Below, in pieces: positions 28,321-36,350 of a stretch of 64,000 bases of DNA; the stretch's first letter is position 1; every line of letters begins with the position of its first letter. The translations under genes were made by a program, and so were the position numbers. The stretch covers positions 1,054,001 to 1,118,000 of the forward strand of contig NC_006047.2 of NCBI RefSeq assembly GCF_000006445.2, written 5' to 3'. This DNA is from Debaryomyces hansenii CBS767. Lineage: Eukaryota > Ascomycota > Pichiomycetes > Serinales > Debaryomycetaceae. The notes beneath the pieces were generated by a model, which saw only the letters and a program-made list of their open reading frames with translations, did not search any database and had not been told where the DNA came from.

Positions 28321-29239
28321 TTATGTACGGTTAGATATTCTGCCCGATCTTTCTCTTTCATCTGCATTCTTTCTCAACATATAAGCTGGAGAATATTTGA
28401 CCTCATCACCTTCTATTTTTAAATAGGGGTTGGGGGTTGTAGTATTGATACCACCTAGACTGGTATAGCCTAAGTCGTACATCTCACAATAGTCCAAATC
28501 ACATCCAATTAAGAAATCCCAGATATCCTCATATTTCCAATGCAAAATAGGATGAATTCTCAAGAAACCCGGCCAGTCATGATCAGTTACTTGCTCGTAA
28601 TCTAAACTTGAACCATAAGGATCCGAGTAACGAATTCCAACAAATATTGACTTGACTTTTGGGTTAATTTCATTTAAATATTTTTCGAACCCCTCCTTTA
28701 ATGAACTTTGTATTATGATAGGATTTAAGTGATAGTATGCAGTTGAACTTTTTATGAAATCCGAAAGGTTCGGAAAGGGTAATTCAGAATTGATGTAGAT
28801 TGAATCAAGCTTATAATTTGTTGGCAAAACTTTCAACGATGAATCTTTCGTTGGTGCGATGGTAAACTTCTTGTGGATAGATGCCATTAATAAGATAAGC
28901 ATAACCAAACAATCCTTTCCTCCATTATACGAAATTGCAATTTCTTCAAGCCTAAATTTAGTTAGTAGCTGTCATCCAGTTCAAAGTAGCATGCTTCGCT
29001 TCCCGGAAATACAAAATCACATACCCATGAATTTCAATCGCCTTATCAAATACCTGCAAGCTCTTATGTATCTTTTCCTTGACCTTCTGTCTTCTAACTT
29101 CGTCATATATGTAATCTTTTCGCCTTTCGGGTACTAATCCCAGTGGTAAAGTGTCGTTCAAAAAATTGTTAACCAAATTTGAGGCCTCCTCACACTTCAC
29201 AAGAAAGTTGTGCTGGTGCCCCCCGTTTCCGTTCTCCAT
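28321..29239 (-). CDS. FAD1: FAD synthetase (FMN adenylyltransferase), spliced
   Basis: Exon 1 is 29239-29025 and exon 2 is 28951-28321, joining to 281 aa. FAD1 makes FAD from FMN and ATP using a PAPS-reductase-like fold. The splice restores the ATP-binding motif: IHGLEEIAISYNGGKDC reads across the junction, as in S. cerevisiae Fad1 (EISFSYNGGKDC). Later motifs are VGIRYSDPYG, DWPGFLRIHPILHW and YTSLGGINTT, all typical. Without the splice two separate frames appear. The C terminus (RERSGRISNRT) resembles the family end (ERAGRIKN). Product is cytosolic, feeding flavoenzymes such as SDH and GLR1. Confidence 0.93.
28952..29024 (-). other. FAD1 intron (73 nt)
   Basis: On the minus strand the donor is GTATGT (29024 downward), the branch point TACTAAC lies at 28967-28961 and the acceptor is TTTAG ending at 28952. 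Nine bases separate the branch box from exon 2. The phase joins CAT GG to G CTT, giving H-G-L. Confidence 0.93.
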
Positions 29240-29399
29240 GGCTGACTGCTTCTTGTCTATACTAATTTGCTTCTATCTGGTTGTATTTAAGGCTTCTTTT
29301 CGTAGTCGACATTTCTGACTCTCTGGGGTCTCCGACATCATTTATATGCAGTACACCAATTATACATGCTTCTTTTTTCGTTTATTAATGAAAGAATTA

Positions 29400-30143
29400 C
29401 TACTTATACAAAAACTGTAGGAAGAAGTCCTTCGTGTCTCCATCCCAGTACCACCAGAAGGAATCAGACATTTGGCCCAAAACTGCGGGTTTATCGATCT
29501 CTTTGTTGTTGGGGATCGCAAAACAAATGTTCTCGTATGGTTCTGCAGTGATAACAAGATACTGCCAGTTGTTAGGATCAGCATCTTCCTTATCCTGAGC
29601 TTCTTTGTGAACATATGACAAGGCCACATTCTGATTTTTGGTCGACAATTCGTAGTATGACATAATTCGGAAAAATGGCTCTTCTACTGTTGCATTGGGG
29701 TATTTCGCATTGATGAGCAACCCCATTTGCAACGTTTCCGTATTTCTGATCTTGGTGACCTTAAATGCTGGTCTTCCGCTTTTCGTCCAGCTTCGCTTGG
29801 GCGTATTATTTATGGATATTACCGATGCATTATTTGTATTACTGATACCCTGTTGGTTTTTGGAGTATTTTTCATCTAGGATTTGTCTTTTTTCAAGGTT
29901 CATCTGGTGCTTTCTTCCTCCGATATGCGAAATATATGACGATTCACTGACATGTGTGGTGAGACACAATCGACATTCTAGCAATCCTAGATGGTTTCTG
30001 AAGACATATGGGTCACTATCAAGATCCAATACTTGTGTAGTAAGCAATTCTTTTAAGCGTCGCCTGGTGTGAACTTTTGTCTCCTGTACATCTGCTACTC
30101 CACCAGACCCCTTCTTGGAGTTAACACGGTTTGAATAATCCAT
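29400..30143 (-). CDS. PRP11: Splicing factor Prp11 (SF3a66/SF3A2)
   Basis: The product is a 247-aa U2 snRNP protein. The N-terminal RVNSKKGSGGVAD is the SF3A2 signature. A matrin-type C2H2 zinc finger has C57, C60, H73 and H79 (LECRLCLTTHVSESSYISHIGGRKHQ). The C-terminal part (GLLINAKYPNAT, PFFRIMSYYELST, WQYLVITAEPYENICFAIPN) matches SF3A2. Prp11 helps load the U2 snRNP at the branch point. Length is close to S. cerevisiae Prp11 (266 aa), lacking the proline-rich tail of animals. It is divergent from SWI6 across 231 bases. Confidence 0.94.
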   Translation of the reverse strand: MDYSNRVNSKKGSGGVADVQETKVHTRRRLKELLTTQVLDLDSDPYVFRNHLGLLECRLCLTTHVSESSYISHIGGRKHQMNLEKRQILDEKYSKNQQGISNTNNASVISINNTPKRSWTKSGRPAFKVTKIRNTETLQMGLLINAKYPNATVEEPFFRIMSYYELSTKNQNVALSYVHKEAQDKEDADPNNWQYLVITAEPYENICFAIPNNKEIDKPAVLGQMSDSFWWYWDGDTKDFFLQFLYK

Positions 30144-30223
30144 AATGGTGCAATTTGGCCAGTCTCTTTATTATCCATATATATACCTATGTCCTAAACC
30201 AAGATGAGCAGTGTAAGACGTAT

Positions 30224-30263
30224 TTGCAGATTAGACGAAGCTCGCGCAAATTGCAGATTAGAC
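30224..30263. repeat. 13-bp direct repeat in PRP11/SWI6 promoter
   Basis: TTGCAGATTAGAC occurs at 30224-30236 and again at 30251-30263, 27 bases apart. The bases between include CTCGCGCAAA. Two regulator sites, or a small local duplication, are possible. Confidence 0.65.
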
Positions 30264-30374
30264 ACGTCCTTCCTCAATTCCTAAATGGGAAGATATTGAA
30301 CAATTTAGTTCCAACCTAATAATAAGGACGTATTCATAGCTTTAGATTACGCTGAGTGAAATACTTGAAACATA

Positions 30375-32573
30375 ATGGATTCTCCGCTAAATGTGGGTGA
30401 CACCACCACCAATTCAATCCAGCATCTATTGAGCGATACCCATCTCAATACTTCATGTTCTACCACAGTGAATTCGGCCGTGTACTCGGATGAAAAGGTT
30501 ATACAATTGAACTTGGTTATTCAAACAAACGAGAAAGAAGACGGTAGGAAGAAAGAGGACGATCCGATAGTGATATTGAGACGTGTTCAGGACTCGTACA
30601 TTAACATTTCTCAACTTTTTTCAATACTCTTGAAGATCGGGCACTTGAGCGAAGCTCAATTGACGAATTTCTTGAATAACGAAATTCTTACCAACACGCA
30701 GTATTTGTCTAGCGGAGGGTCGAATCCTCAGTTCAATGACTTGCGGAACCACGAAGTTCGTGATTTACGAGGTTTGTGGATTCCGTATGATAGGGCCGTG
30801 TCATTAGCTTTGAAATTCGATATTTATGAATTGGCTAAAAGCTTATTTTTGATCGATGTACATGACTACGATGATTTGCCCAAAGTGGTCACTGCAAACA
30901 AGAGGTCGTTATACGAGGGATCTGCTGATGGTGAAAAAGATGCTGGGTTAACAGGCTCTCCCAGTAAGAAACAAAAGATACAGGCCGATAAAATGAATGG
31001 GGATCAGGCGGATATCCAGAGTATTCTCAAAAAGACTATCCAAGAGAATAAAAGCTTTCCTCGTACTTTGCCCCCATTGGCGTCTGATGAAGAAAATTCT
31101 GAGTTGGAGTCGGATATTAAACTGAAATTCAGTGAGATTTTCAAAAAGGATAATACTTCCGAATTATCGTATACTGATATTAAATCGACCTTCCAGAATA
31201 TACTACAAAATAAGCAAGAAAACTTGCGTTTATTAACGGATATATCGTTGGACCAACTGGGTAAAACTGCATTACATTTCGCTTCTACTTTAGCATCACT
31301 GGACTTAGTTTCAGCTTTCATAAAATTGGGATTATGCTCGCCAATTAGGGGTACTACATCAGGAAGATCCCCATTGATTTCAGCCATCTTAGTTACCAAC
31401 TCAATGGAAAGAGGTAATTTCGCAGAATTGTTGAGTGCTTTATGGCCAAATTTATGGCTATATGATAATAAAAACTGGTCATTTCTACATCATTTAGCAT
31501 TTCAAGCAAGCAAGAACTTGGAATCAAGTAAATTTTACTTGCGCAAGATTTTGGAATGGGTCATTGCCGATTCTGGGAAGAAACAAGATTCTTTAACTAC
31601 TCTATCAAGAGAATTAATAAATTTACAGGATGAGGAGAGCGGGAACACCTGTTTACATTTGGCAGCCGAAAGTGAATCACGATGGTTCGTTAATATATTT
31701 CTTGAATTAAATGCCGATGTAAATCTTGTTAATAAGACAGGTGTAAAGCCTGCAGATTTCGACATCGTTAAGGATATTTTAACTGAAAGAAAGAATGGGG
31801 CAGAATCAAAGAGTGGCACCGAGCATGATAACTATATACTAGAACTAGTTCGTACAAGCATGGAATTTCATAATAAAAAGCTAGAACTGGGAGTAAATCC
31901 AGAATCTGAAGACGAAGATAATACGATCAAAGAAGAAGGTAGCAAACCTAAGAAATTGGCCTCAGGTAGTTCTTCATCGAACAAGATTTTCCAAAGTATA
32001 CAAGATTTATTATCAAATACAAATCACGAATACGACAATATAATTAAGACCAAACGGTTACAGATCAATAATTTGAATCAATCTTTGCACGATGCAACCA
32101 TTGTGACAGCAAACAATAGATTTGTAACCAATAAGATATCAGAGAAACTAGCGTATCTAGACAACTTGAAATTACAGATGGCTAATATTTCTGATAAATT
32201 ACAGTTGGCCCAAAAGGAAATCCCGGCCGACTTGAAAGTTGAAAATGAAAACGAAAATACTAAATTTGATTCAGATGAACCATTTATCATTAAACCAATA
32301 TATGAAAGGTTGATACAAGGTGAAGCTGCTGACAGTATCAAGCCTACGGATGAAATATTAAGTCAATTACCACCTTTGCCTATTTTAAAAGCTAGAATTA
32401 AAGCATATCAAGAAATCAATAGTAAGATAGAAAGCGAATTAACTAATTTACTAGACTACAGTGAGTTGACCTCTAAGTTCAAGAAAGTAGTTAGTTTCTG
32501 TACAGGAGTCGATATTAATGAGGTTGATGAGTTATTGGACGGTTTGTTAGAAGCTGTTGAGGGTCAACAGTAG
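30375..32573 (+). CDS. SWI6: Cell-cycle transcription cofactor Swi6
   Basis: The product is a 732-aa protein with Swi6 architecture. An APSES/KilA-N-like N-terminal domain (about residues 45-160, ending GLWIPYDRAVSLALKFDIY) is followed by a disordered Lys/Ser linker with a candidate nuclear localisation signal (SPSKKQKIQ). An ankyrin-repeat block spans about 290-480 (GKTALHFASTL, SFLHHLAF, GNTCLHLAAES). A coiled-coil C-terminal dimerisation domain ends VVSFCTGVDINEVDELLDGLLEAV, as in Swi6. It partners Mbp1 and Swi4 in MBF and SBF for G1/S transcription. Two genes in this window, TOF1 and the TOS4/PLM2-like gene, have MCB sites it could act on. Confidence 0.9.
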   Translation: MDSPLNVGDTTTNSIQHLLSDTHLNTSCSTTVNSAVYSDEKVIQLNLVIQTNEKEDGRKKEDDPIVILRRVQDSYINISQLFSILLKIGHLSEAQLTNFLNNEILTNTQYLSSGGSNPQFNDLRNHEVRDLRGLWIPYDRAVSLALKFDIYELAKSLFLIDVHDYDDLPKVVTANKRSLYEGSADGEKDAGLTGSPSKKQKIQADKMNGDQADIQSILKKTIQENKSFPRTLPPLASDEENSELESDIKLKFSEIFKKDNTSELSYTDIKSTFQNILQNKQENLRLLTDISLDQLGKTALHFASTLASLDLVSAFIKLGLCSPIRGTTSGRSPLISAILVTNSMERGNFAELLSALWPNLWLYDNKNWSFLHHLAFQASKNLESSKFYLRKILEWVIADSGKKQDSLTTLSRELINLQDEESGNTCLHLAAESESRWFVNIFLELNADVNLVNKTGVKPADFDIVKDILTERKNGAESKSGTEHDNYILELVRTSMEFHNKKLELGVNPESEDEDNTIKEEGSKPKKLASGSSSSNKIFQSIQDLLSNTNHEYDNIIKTKRLQINNLNQSLHDATIVTANNRFVTNKISEKLAYLDNLKLQMANISDKLQLAQKEIPADLKVENENENTKFDSDEPFIIKPIYERLIQGEAADSIKPTDEILSQLPPLPILKARIKAYQEINSKIESELTNLLDYSELTSKFKKVVSFCTGVDINEVDELLDGLLEAVEGQQ

Positions 32574-32706
32574 ATATTGACATTTTTATAGTTCTTGTGT
32601 TTTACTTATTGATTGTAATATTATACATGTATAAATCTTAGCGAATTTTATTATTAGATTGTAGATGATGATAGTATACATAAGGCAAGACAATAGCGCA
32701 AACAAT

Positions 32707-33282
32707 TTATACCAAGCCCTCGTATGAATTCAATGCGTTCACTATGGCAGCGTCAAACTTCAGTAACTTCTTAAAGTCATCCTTATTTATTGTATCTCTA
32801 TCTCTATCCTTATTCAAATAGCGGAAAAGCTTATCTGTTCTTTGTTCTGGCGTCCTTTCATCCTCTGGCAATGCCACCATAGCACCGATCATCTTGTAAG
32901 TTGCCCGTATTATCGTTAGCACGTCATTATAAGATAACTGCTCACATCTCCGAAAATCGTAAAGCTTGAAACTCCAGTTCAACTTCTGTTCTAGCGAGCC
33001 TCGACTAGTAATCGACAATGCAATGATAAATTCCTTGAAGTCGATATACTTTGAATTATCAACATCAAAAACCCGAAATAGATAATGACAATAATCACTT
33101 GGATCCCCAAAAGGAAAAAATTGTTTAAATACCTTCGAAAACTCCTCTTCTGATAGCTGTCCCAGCGGACAATCCCTTAAAAACCCCTTATACCACTGTT
33201 GTAACTCTCTTTTATCAAAATAAGTTGCTTGTCTAAGTGATTGTAAATCATCCTTTGACAATTTCGATACTGACTTACCCAT
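32707..33282 (-). CDS. FRQ1: Frequenin/NCS-1-type protein Frq1, with degenerate EF-hands
   Basis: The product is 191 aa, the family length. It begins MGKSVSKLS, a good N-myristoylation site at Gly2. Overall it matches frequenin (FDKRELQQWYKGFLRDCP, YKMIGAM, ALNSYEGLV). Frq1 binds and activates the PI 4-kinase Pik1 at the Golgi. EF-hand 2 is canonical (D73, D75, S77, D81, E84). EF-hand 3 (from D109) has Arg at position 3, Cys at 5 and Glu in place of the central Gly. EF-hand 4 (about 157-169) has lost its spacing and central Gly. EF-hand 1 is normally inactive in this family. Only one canonical calcium site is therefore left. It converges on SWI6. Confidence 0.9.
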   Translation of the reverse strand: MGKSVSKLSKDDLQSLRQATYFDKRELQQWYKGFLRDCPLGQLSEEEFSKVFKQFFPFGDPSDYCHYLFRVFDVDNSKYIDFKEFIIALSITSRGSLEQKLNWSFKLYDFRRCEQLSYNDVLTIIRATYKMIGAMVALPEDERTPEQRTDKLFRYLNKDRDRDTINKDDFKKLLKFDAAIVNALNSYEGLV

Positions 33283-33576
33283 TTTTTATTAACGATTTCG
33301 GTCCACGTTGGTTCAAAATTACCAAAACACAAATAAATTAACTTCTTTATGGCTCTTAGCAAGCTTTACCGATCTATATTCACAAATTAGCCTCTTTAGT
33401 ACCATTTTCTCTGTATATACTAACACCTAATCAGAAATACATTCTGAGAGATGATTACACAAAACGGGGGCCGTGCTAAGGACTTGAATTTCGCACGACA
33501 ACTGAAATATTTTGTATTAATAATTTAGTATGACTGGCCCTATATAACAAAGGAAGCAGCATACCAAAAGTAAGAA

Positions 33577-34005
33577 ATGTTCAGGAATATACAGAAAAGA
33601 AATATCAGTTCTAGTGGTAGAGTGTTATTGAACCACGGGAAGCCGCAAAACCCTGTTTATAATGCTGAGTTGACCATGAAGATCGAGCCGATCCAAAGAA
33701 CCGGGGAAAGTATCGATGTCAAAAGAGCCAGATTAGTATACCAATCTCGTAAGAGGGGGATCTTGGAAAGTGACTTGTTGTTATCCCGTTTTGCTAAGAG
33801 ATACTTGTCTGGATTCTCTCAGGAAGAATTGGACGAATATGACAAGTTGTTGGACGAGCCCGATTGGGACATCTACTACTGGGCCACCAAAAACTACGAT
33901 GTGACGCCATTACCAGACAAATGGAAAAATTCCAAGATCTTGAAGTTATTGCAAGAAGATGCTGAAAATAAGGAAAAGGAGATTTTGAGAATGCCGGAGT
34001 TATAA
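33577..34005 (+). CDS. SDH5: Succinate dehydrogenase assembly factor 2
   Basis: The product is a 142-aa SdhE/Sdh5-family protein that promotes covalent FAD attachment to Sdh1. The N-terminal 30 residues ([21 protein letters not shown]) are a mitochondrial presequence. The core has [28 protein letters not shown] with the family RGxxE motif, then [15 protein letters not shown]. It fits S. cerevisiae Sdh5/Emi5 (162 aa). FAD1, which makes the cofactor, lies about 4 kb away, though no co-regulation is visible. It is divergent from FRQ1 across 294 bases. Confidence 0.95.
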   Translation: MFRNIQKRNISSSGRVLLNHGKPQNPVYNAELTMKIEPIQRTGESIDVKRARLVYQSRKRGILESDLLLSRFAKRYLSGFSQEELDEYDKLLDEPDWDIYYWATKNYDVTPLPDKWKNSKILKLLQEDAENKEKEILRMPEL

Positions 34006-34292
34006 GCTGTATATACTATTAAATAAATTGACGAGTTCCTGAGGGCCTATTGATTCCGCAGGGCATTTATATCGTTATCTTCACGTTAAGTTCATTATTT
34101 ACTGCTACTGGATAGTAGTTTTTTGTAGTATCTGCTTCGTTTATGCCCCAGATTTTGGTGCCAGGTTAGCCATCTGGTCATAACCTGTAAATGCACCCCG
34201 GGATGTTTACAGCTTAGGACTTTGGTATAATACAGTTGATAGAAGCTCCTGACAGATAAGTGGCCAACCCTTTATTTATTGACGCTATTAGG

Positions 34293-35594
34293 ATGAGTAA
34301 CGTAAATTTGGAATCAATTCCACAGGAATTGAAGAATGACAAGTCAGTGGTACCATATGTTTCGAGGGCAGTTGAATTGGAGTCAATAAATCCCATAGTG
34401 AGTTTTTATTGTAAGATTTATGTGCTAGAGCACATTTTAACTAATAAGCTCCATACCAAAGATAAAGAAGTGGAGAAGTTTACAATAATGTTATTGGACG
34501 AAACGGAACAACTCAAAGCTACAGAAGATGAATCTTTGCATAAAGTTTTAAACGATAAGACCCTTTCACTCAGTGCGGTGATGTCTTTTGCCTACCAGAT
34601 ATTCAACCAATGTTTACAAGACTTGCAAAGATACGATGGAACCACGAAGCCACAATTGGTAAGCAAATTCAAAGCAGGTTTGAATTTCATGAATTTACTA
34701 AGCATTTTCACCAATTCGAGGGACGTAATTGACTTTTCCAAGTTAACCGGTGGTAAGGCCACTGACTCTGGCAGCTTCGCGGAGTTGAATAAGAGCAAAA
34801 TCAAATTATTGAAGTTCCAATTATCCAAAATATTGAAGGACGAAGTAGCGGTCCAAGACGATGGCTTGGAGGCCGAATTAGACCGTGAGTTAGAAAATAT
34901 GAATGATAACGGGAAAGATGTAGTTGGAAAGACAGAGGACGATGCATCAGCAGACAACGAGTTGGGCTTGCCAGGGGCGCCCAAATTTATCAATGAAGAT
35001 ACAGAAGCTAACGAGTTGGGTTTACCAGGAACCCCTAAATCTATCGACAACAATGAACATGAATTGAACGGGAAAAAGACGAACGAGGATAAGGATACAA
35101 GCAACGACGCGAACGAAGATGAAGATATTAGTTTACCCAAAGCCCCTCATTTTCCTCCTGACGATGAAGATGAAGACGAAGATGACGACATCAAGTTACC
35201 AGGAGCGCCTAAGTTTTTACCCGATAAAGATATATCACATATAAACAAGTCATCATCTATTCAAGTATTTCCACCCGGAAAGCCGGAGGACGACAATAAG
35301 TCAAACCACGCTTCTTCCAACGATCGTTCGAATAGTTCGTCTAGTATTCCTTCTTCCAAGGCCGCAGTCAAGGCTGCAGACAAGGACGCAGCCAAGCCGC
35401 AAAAACCCACCCCTTCCCACCGCGAACATCTTACCAAGGAAAACGTATCTTCGATGGTTAGCAAAGCCGACCAGATAACAAAGATCCAAAAACACGCCAA
35501 GTTCGCCATTTCAGCCTTGAACTACGAAGATTTCGACACCGCCGAACACGAATTGCTCCAAGGGCTTGAACTTCTCAGGGCCGTTAAAGACTAA
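34293..35594 (+). CDS. VTA1: Vta1, activator of the Vps4 ATPase (ESCRT pathway)
   Basis: The product is 433 aa. The N-terminal tandem-MIT-like domain (about residues 1-165) carries the Vta1/LIP5 signature AVELESINPIVSFYCKIYVLEHIL. The C-terminal VSL domain (about 390-430, KADQITKIQKHAKFAISALNYEDFDTAEHELLQGLELL) binds and stabilises Vps4. The acidic linker carries four copies of a short LPxAPxF-type motif. S. cerevisiae Vta1 is 330 aa; the linker accounts for the excess. The frame is open upstream to GTG 34260, but the first ATG is 34293, which still gives the full domain. It acts in multivesicular-body sorting at late endosomes. Confidence 0.93.
   Translation: MSNVNLESIPQELKNDKSVVPYVSRAVELESINPIVSFYCKIYVLEHILTNKLHTKDKEVEKFTIMLLDETEQLKATEDESLHKVLNDKTLSLSAVMSFAYQIFNQCLQDLQRYDGTTKPQLVSKFKAGLNFMNLLSIFTNSRDVIDFSKLTGGKATDSGSFAELNKSKIKLLKFQLSKILKDEVAVQDDGLEAELDRELENMNDNGKDVVGKTEDDASADNELGLPGAPKFINEDTEANELGLPGTPKSIDNNEHELNGKKTNEDKDTSNDANEDEDISLPKAPHFPPDDEDEDEDDDIKLPGAPKFLPDKDISHINKSSSIQVFPPGKPEDDNKSNHASSNDRSNSSSSIPSSKAAVKAADKDAAKPQKPTPSHREHLTKENVSSMVSKADQITKIQKHAKFAISALNYEDFDTAEHELLQGLELLRAVKD
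34959..35216 (+). repeat. Four coding copies of an LPxAPxF-type motif in VTA1
   Basis: Copies encode ELGLPGAPKF (34959-34988), ELGLPGTPKS (35013-35042), ISLPKAPHF (35127-35153) and IKLPGAPKF (35190-35216). They sit in the acidic linker between the Vta1 folded domains. This spacing suggests a repeated linear binding motif. Confidence 0.8.
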
Positions 35595-36350
35595 TTCTTA
35601 CACCCACCGCACCCATCTACACCAACTATCTAAATTCGCCGTCCCGCCACCTCTATACTTAATATACGACAATGGTTATCGTAAATTTTCACTATGCATT
35701 TTTGATCGATCCCACGTCCTCTTTATGCCTCCAATATTCATTCCCCCTCTAATTACTACTCCCCTCTTCATTACTACGCTACTCCCCCCTTATTGCTATG
35801 TCTACTATATCCCACTACATTCTCCTATACCGTGCGTATAAATTGCGACTGCTCAAAATCGTAACTATTCGTAACAGTCCATACGGCTTTATACACAACT
35901 CCCCATCTGCTGGTAAATCTCTCCTAATCTACATTTTCGGCTACGGTAATTCTCCTCACATTTATTTTATGCACATATGAGATTCTCTTCCGTAATCTCA
36001 ATAGATGTCACTCATCAAAATGCATTATATGCCCGATCTTATCTTAGTTTAGCTTTGGCGATGTTTTGAACTTACCGAATATAGTGTATTTGAATACAAC
36101 GCGAGATACATCAATGTCGCCATAAATGTGCAAATGTCGCTCACAACAATGCCCCATTAAATTAGAAACACTTCAGACGAGTCGCTTTTAGAGAAAGTGG
36201 CGTCGAAAGATATTTTGATCTGGAGTAGTCTTTCTTGTTAAAATATATTTATAGCATTTATAACAACATATTCAGTATACTTTAATAGTGGTCTATCGAG
36301 ACATTCATTCATTTCACTAATTTAGTCTGATAATCGACCAAAAATCTACT
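35595..36350. other. Intergenic region, VTA1 3' flank / CAF120 promoter
   Basis: No gene is recognised in these 756 bases. A pyrimidine-rich tract occupies about 35711-35795. Two copies of AATGTCGC lie at 36113-36120 and 36133-36140, about 210-240 bases upstream of the CAF120 ATG. No tRNA-like structure was found. Confidence 0.55.

Noticed and set aside
28321..28908. FAD1 C-terminal frame as a separate 195-aa gene or a frameshifted pseudogene
   Set aside because: A standard intron with consensus donor, branch point and acceptor joins it exactly to the upstream frame.
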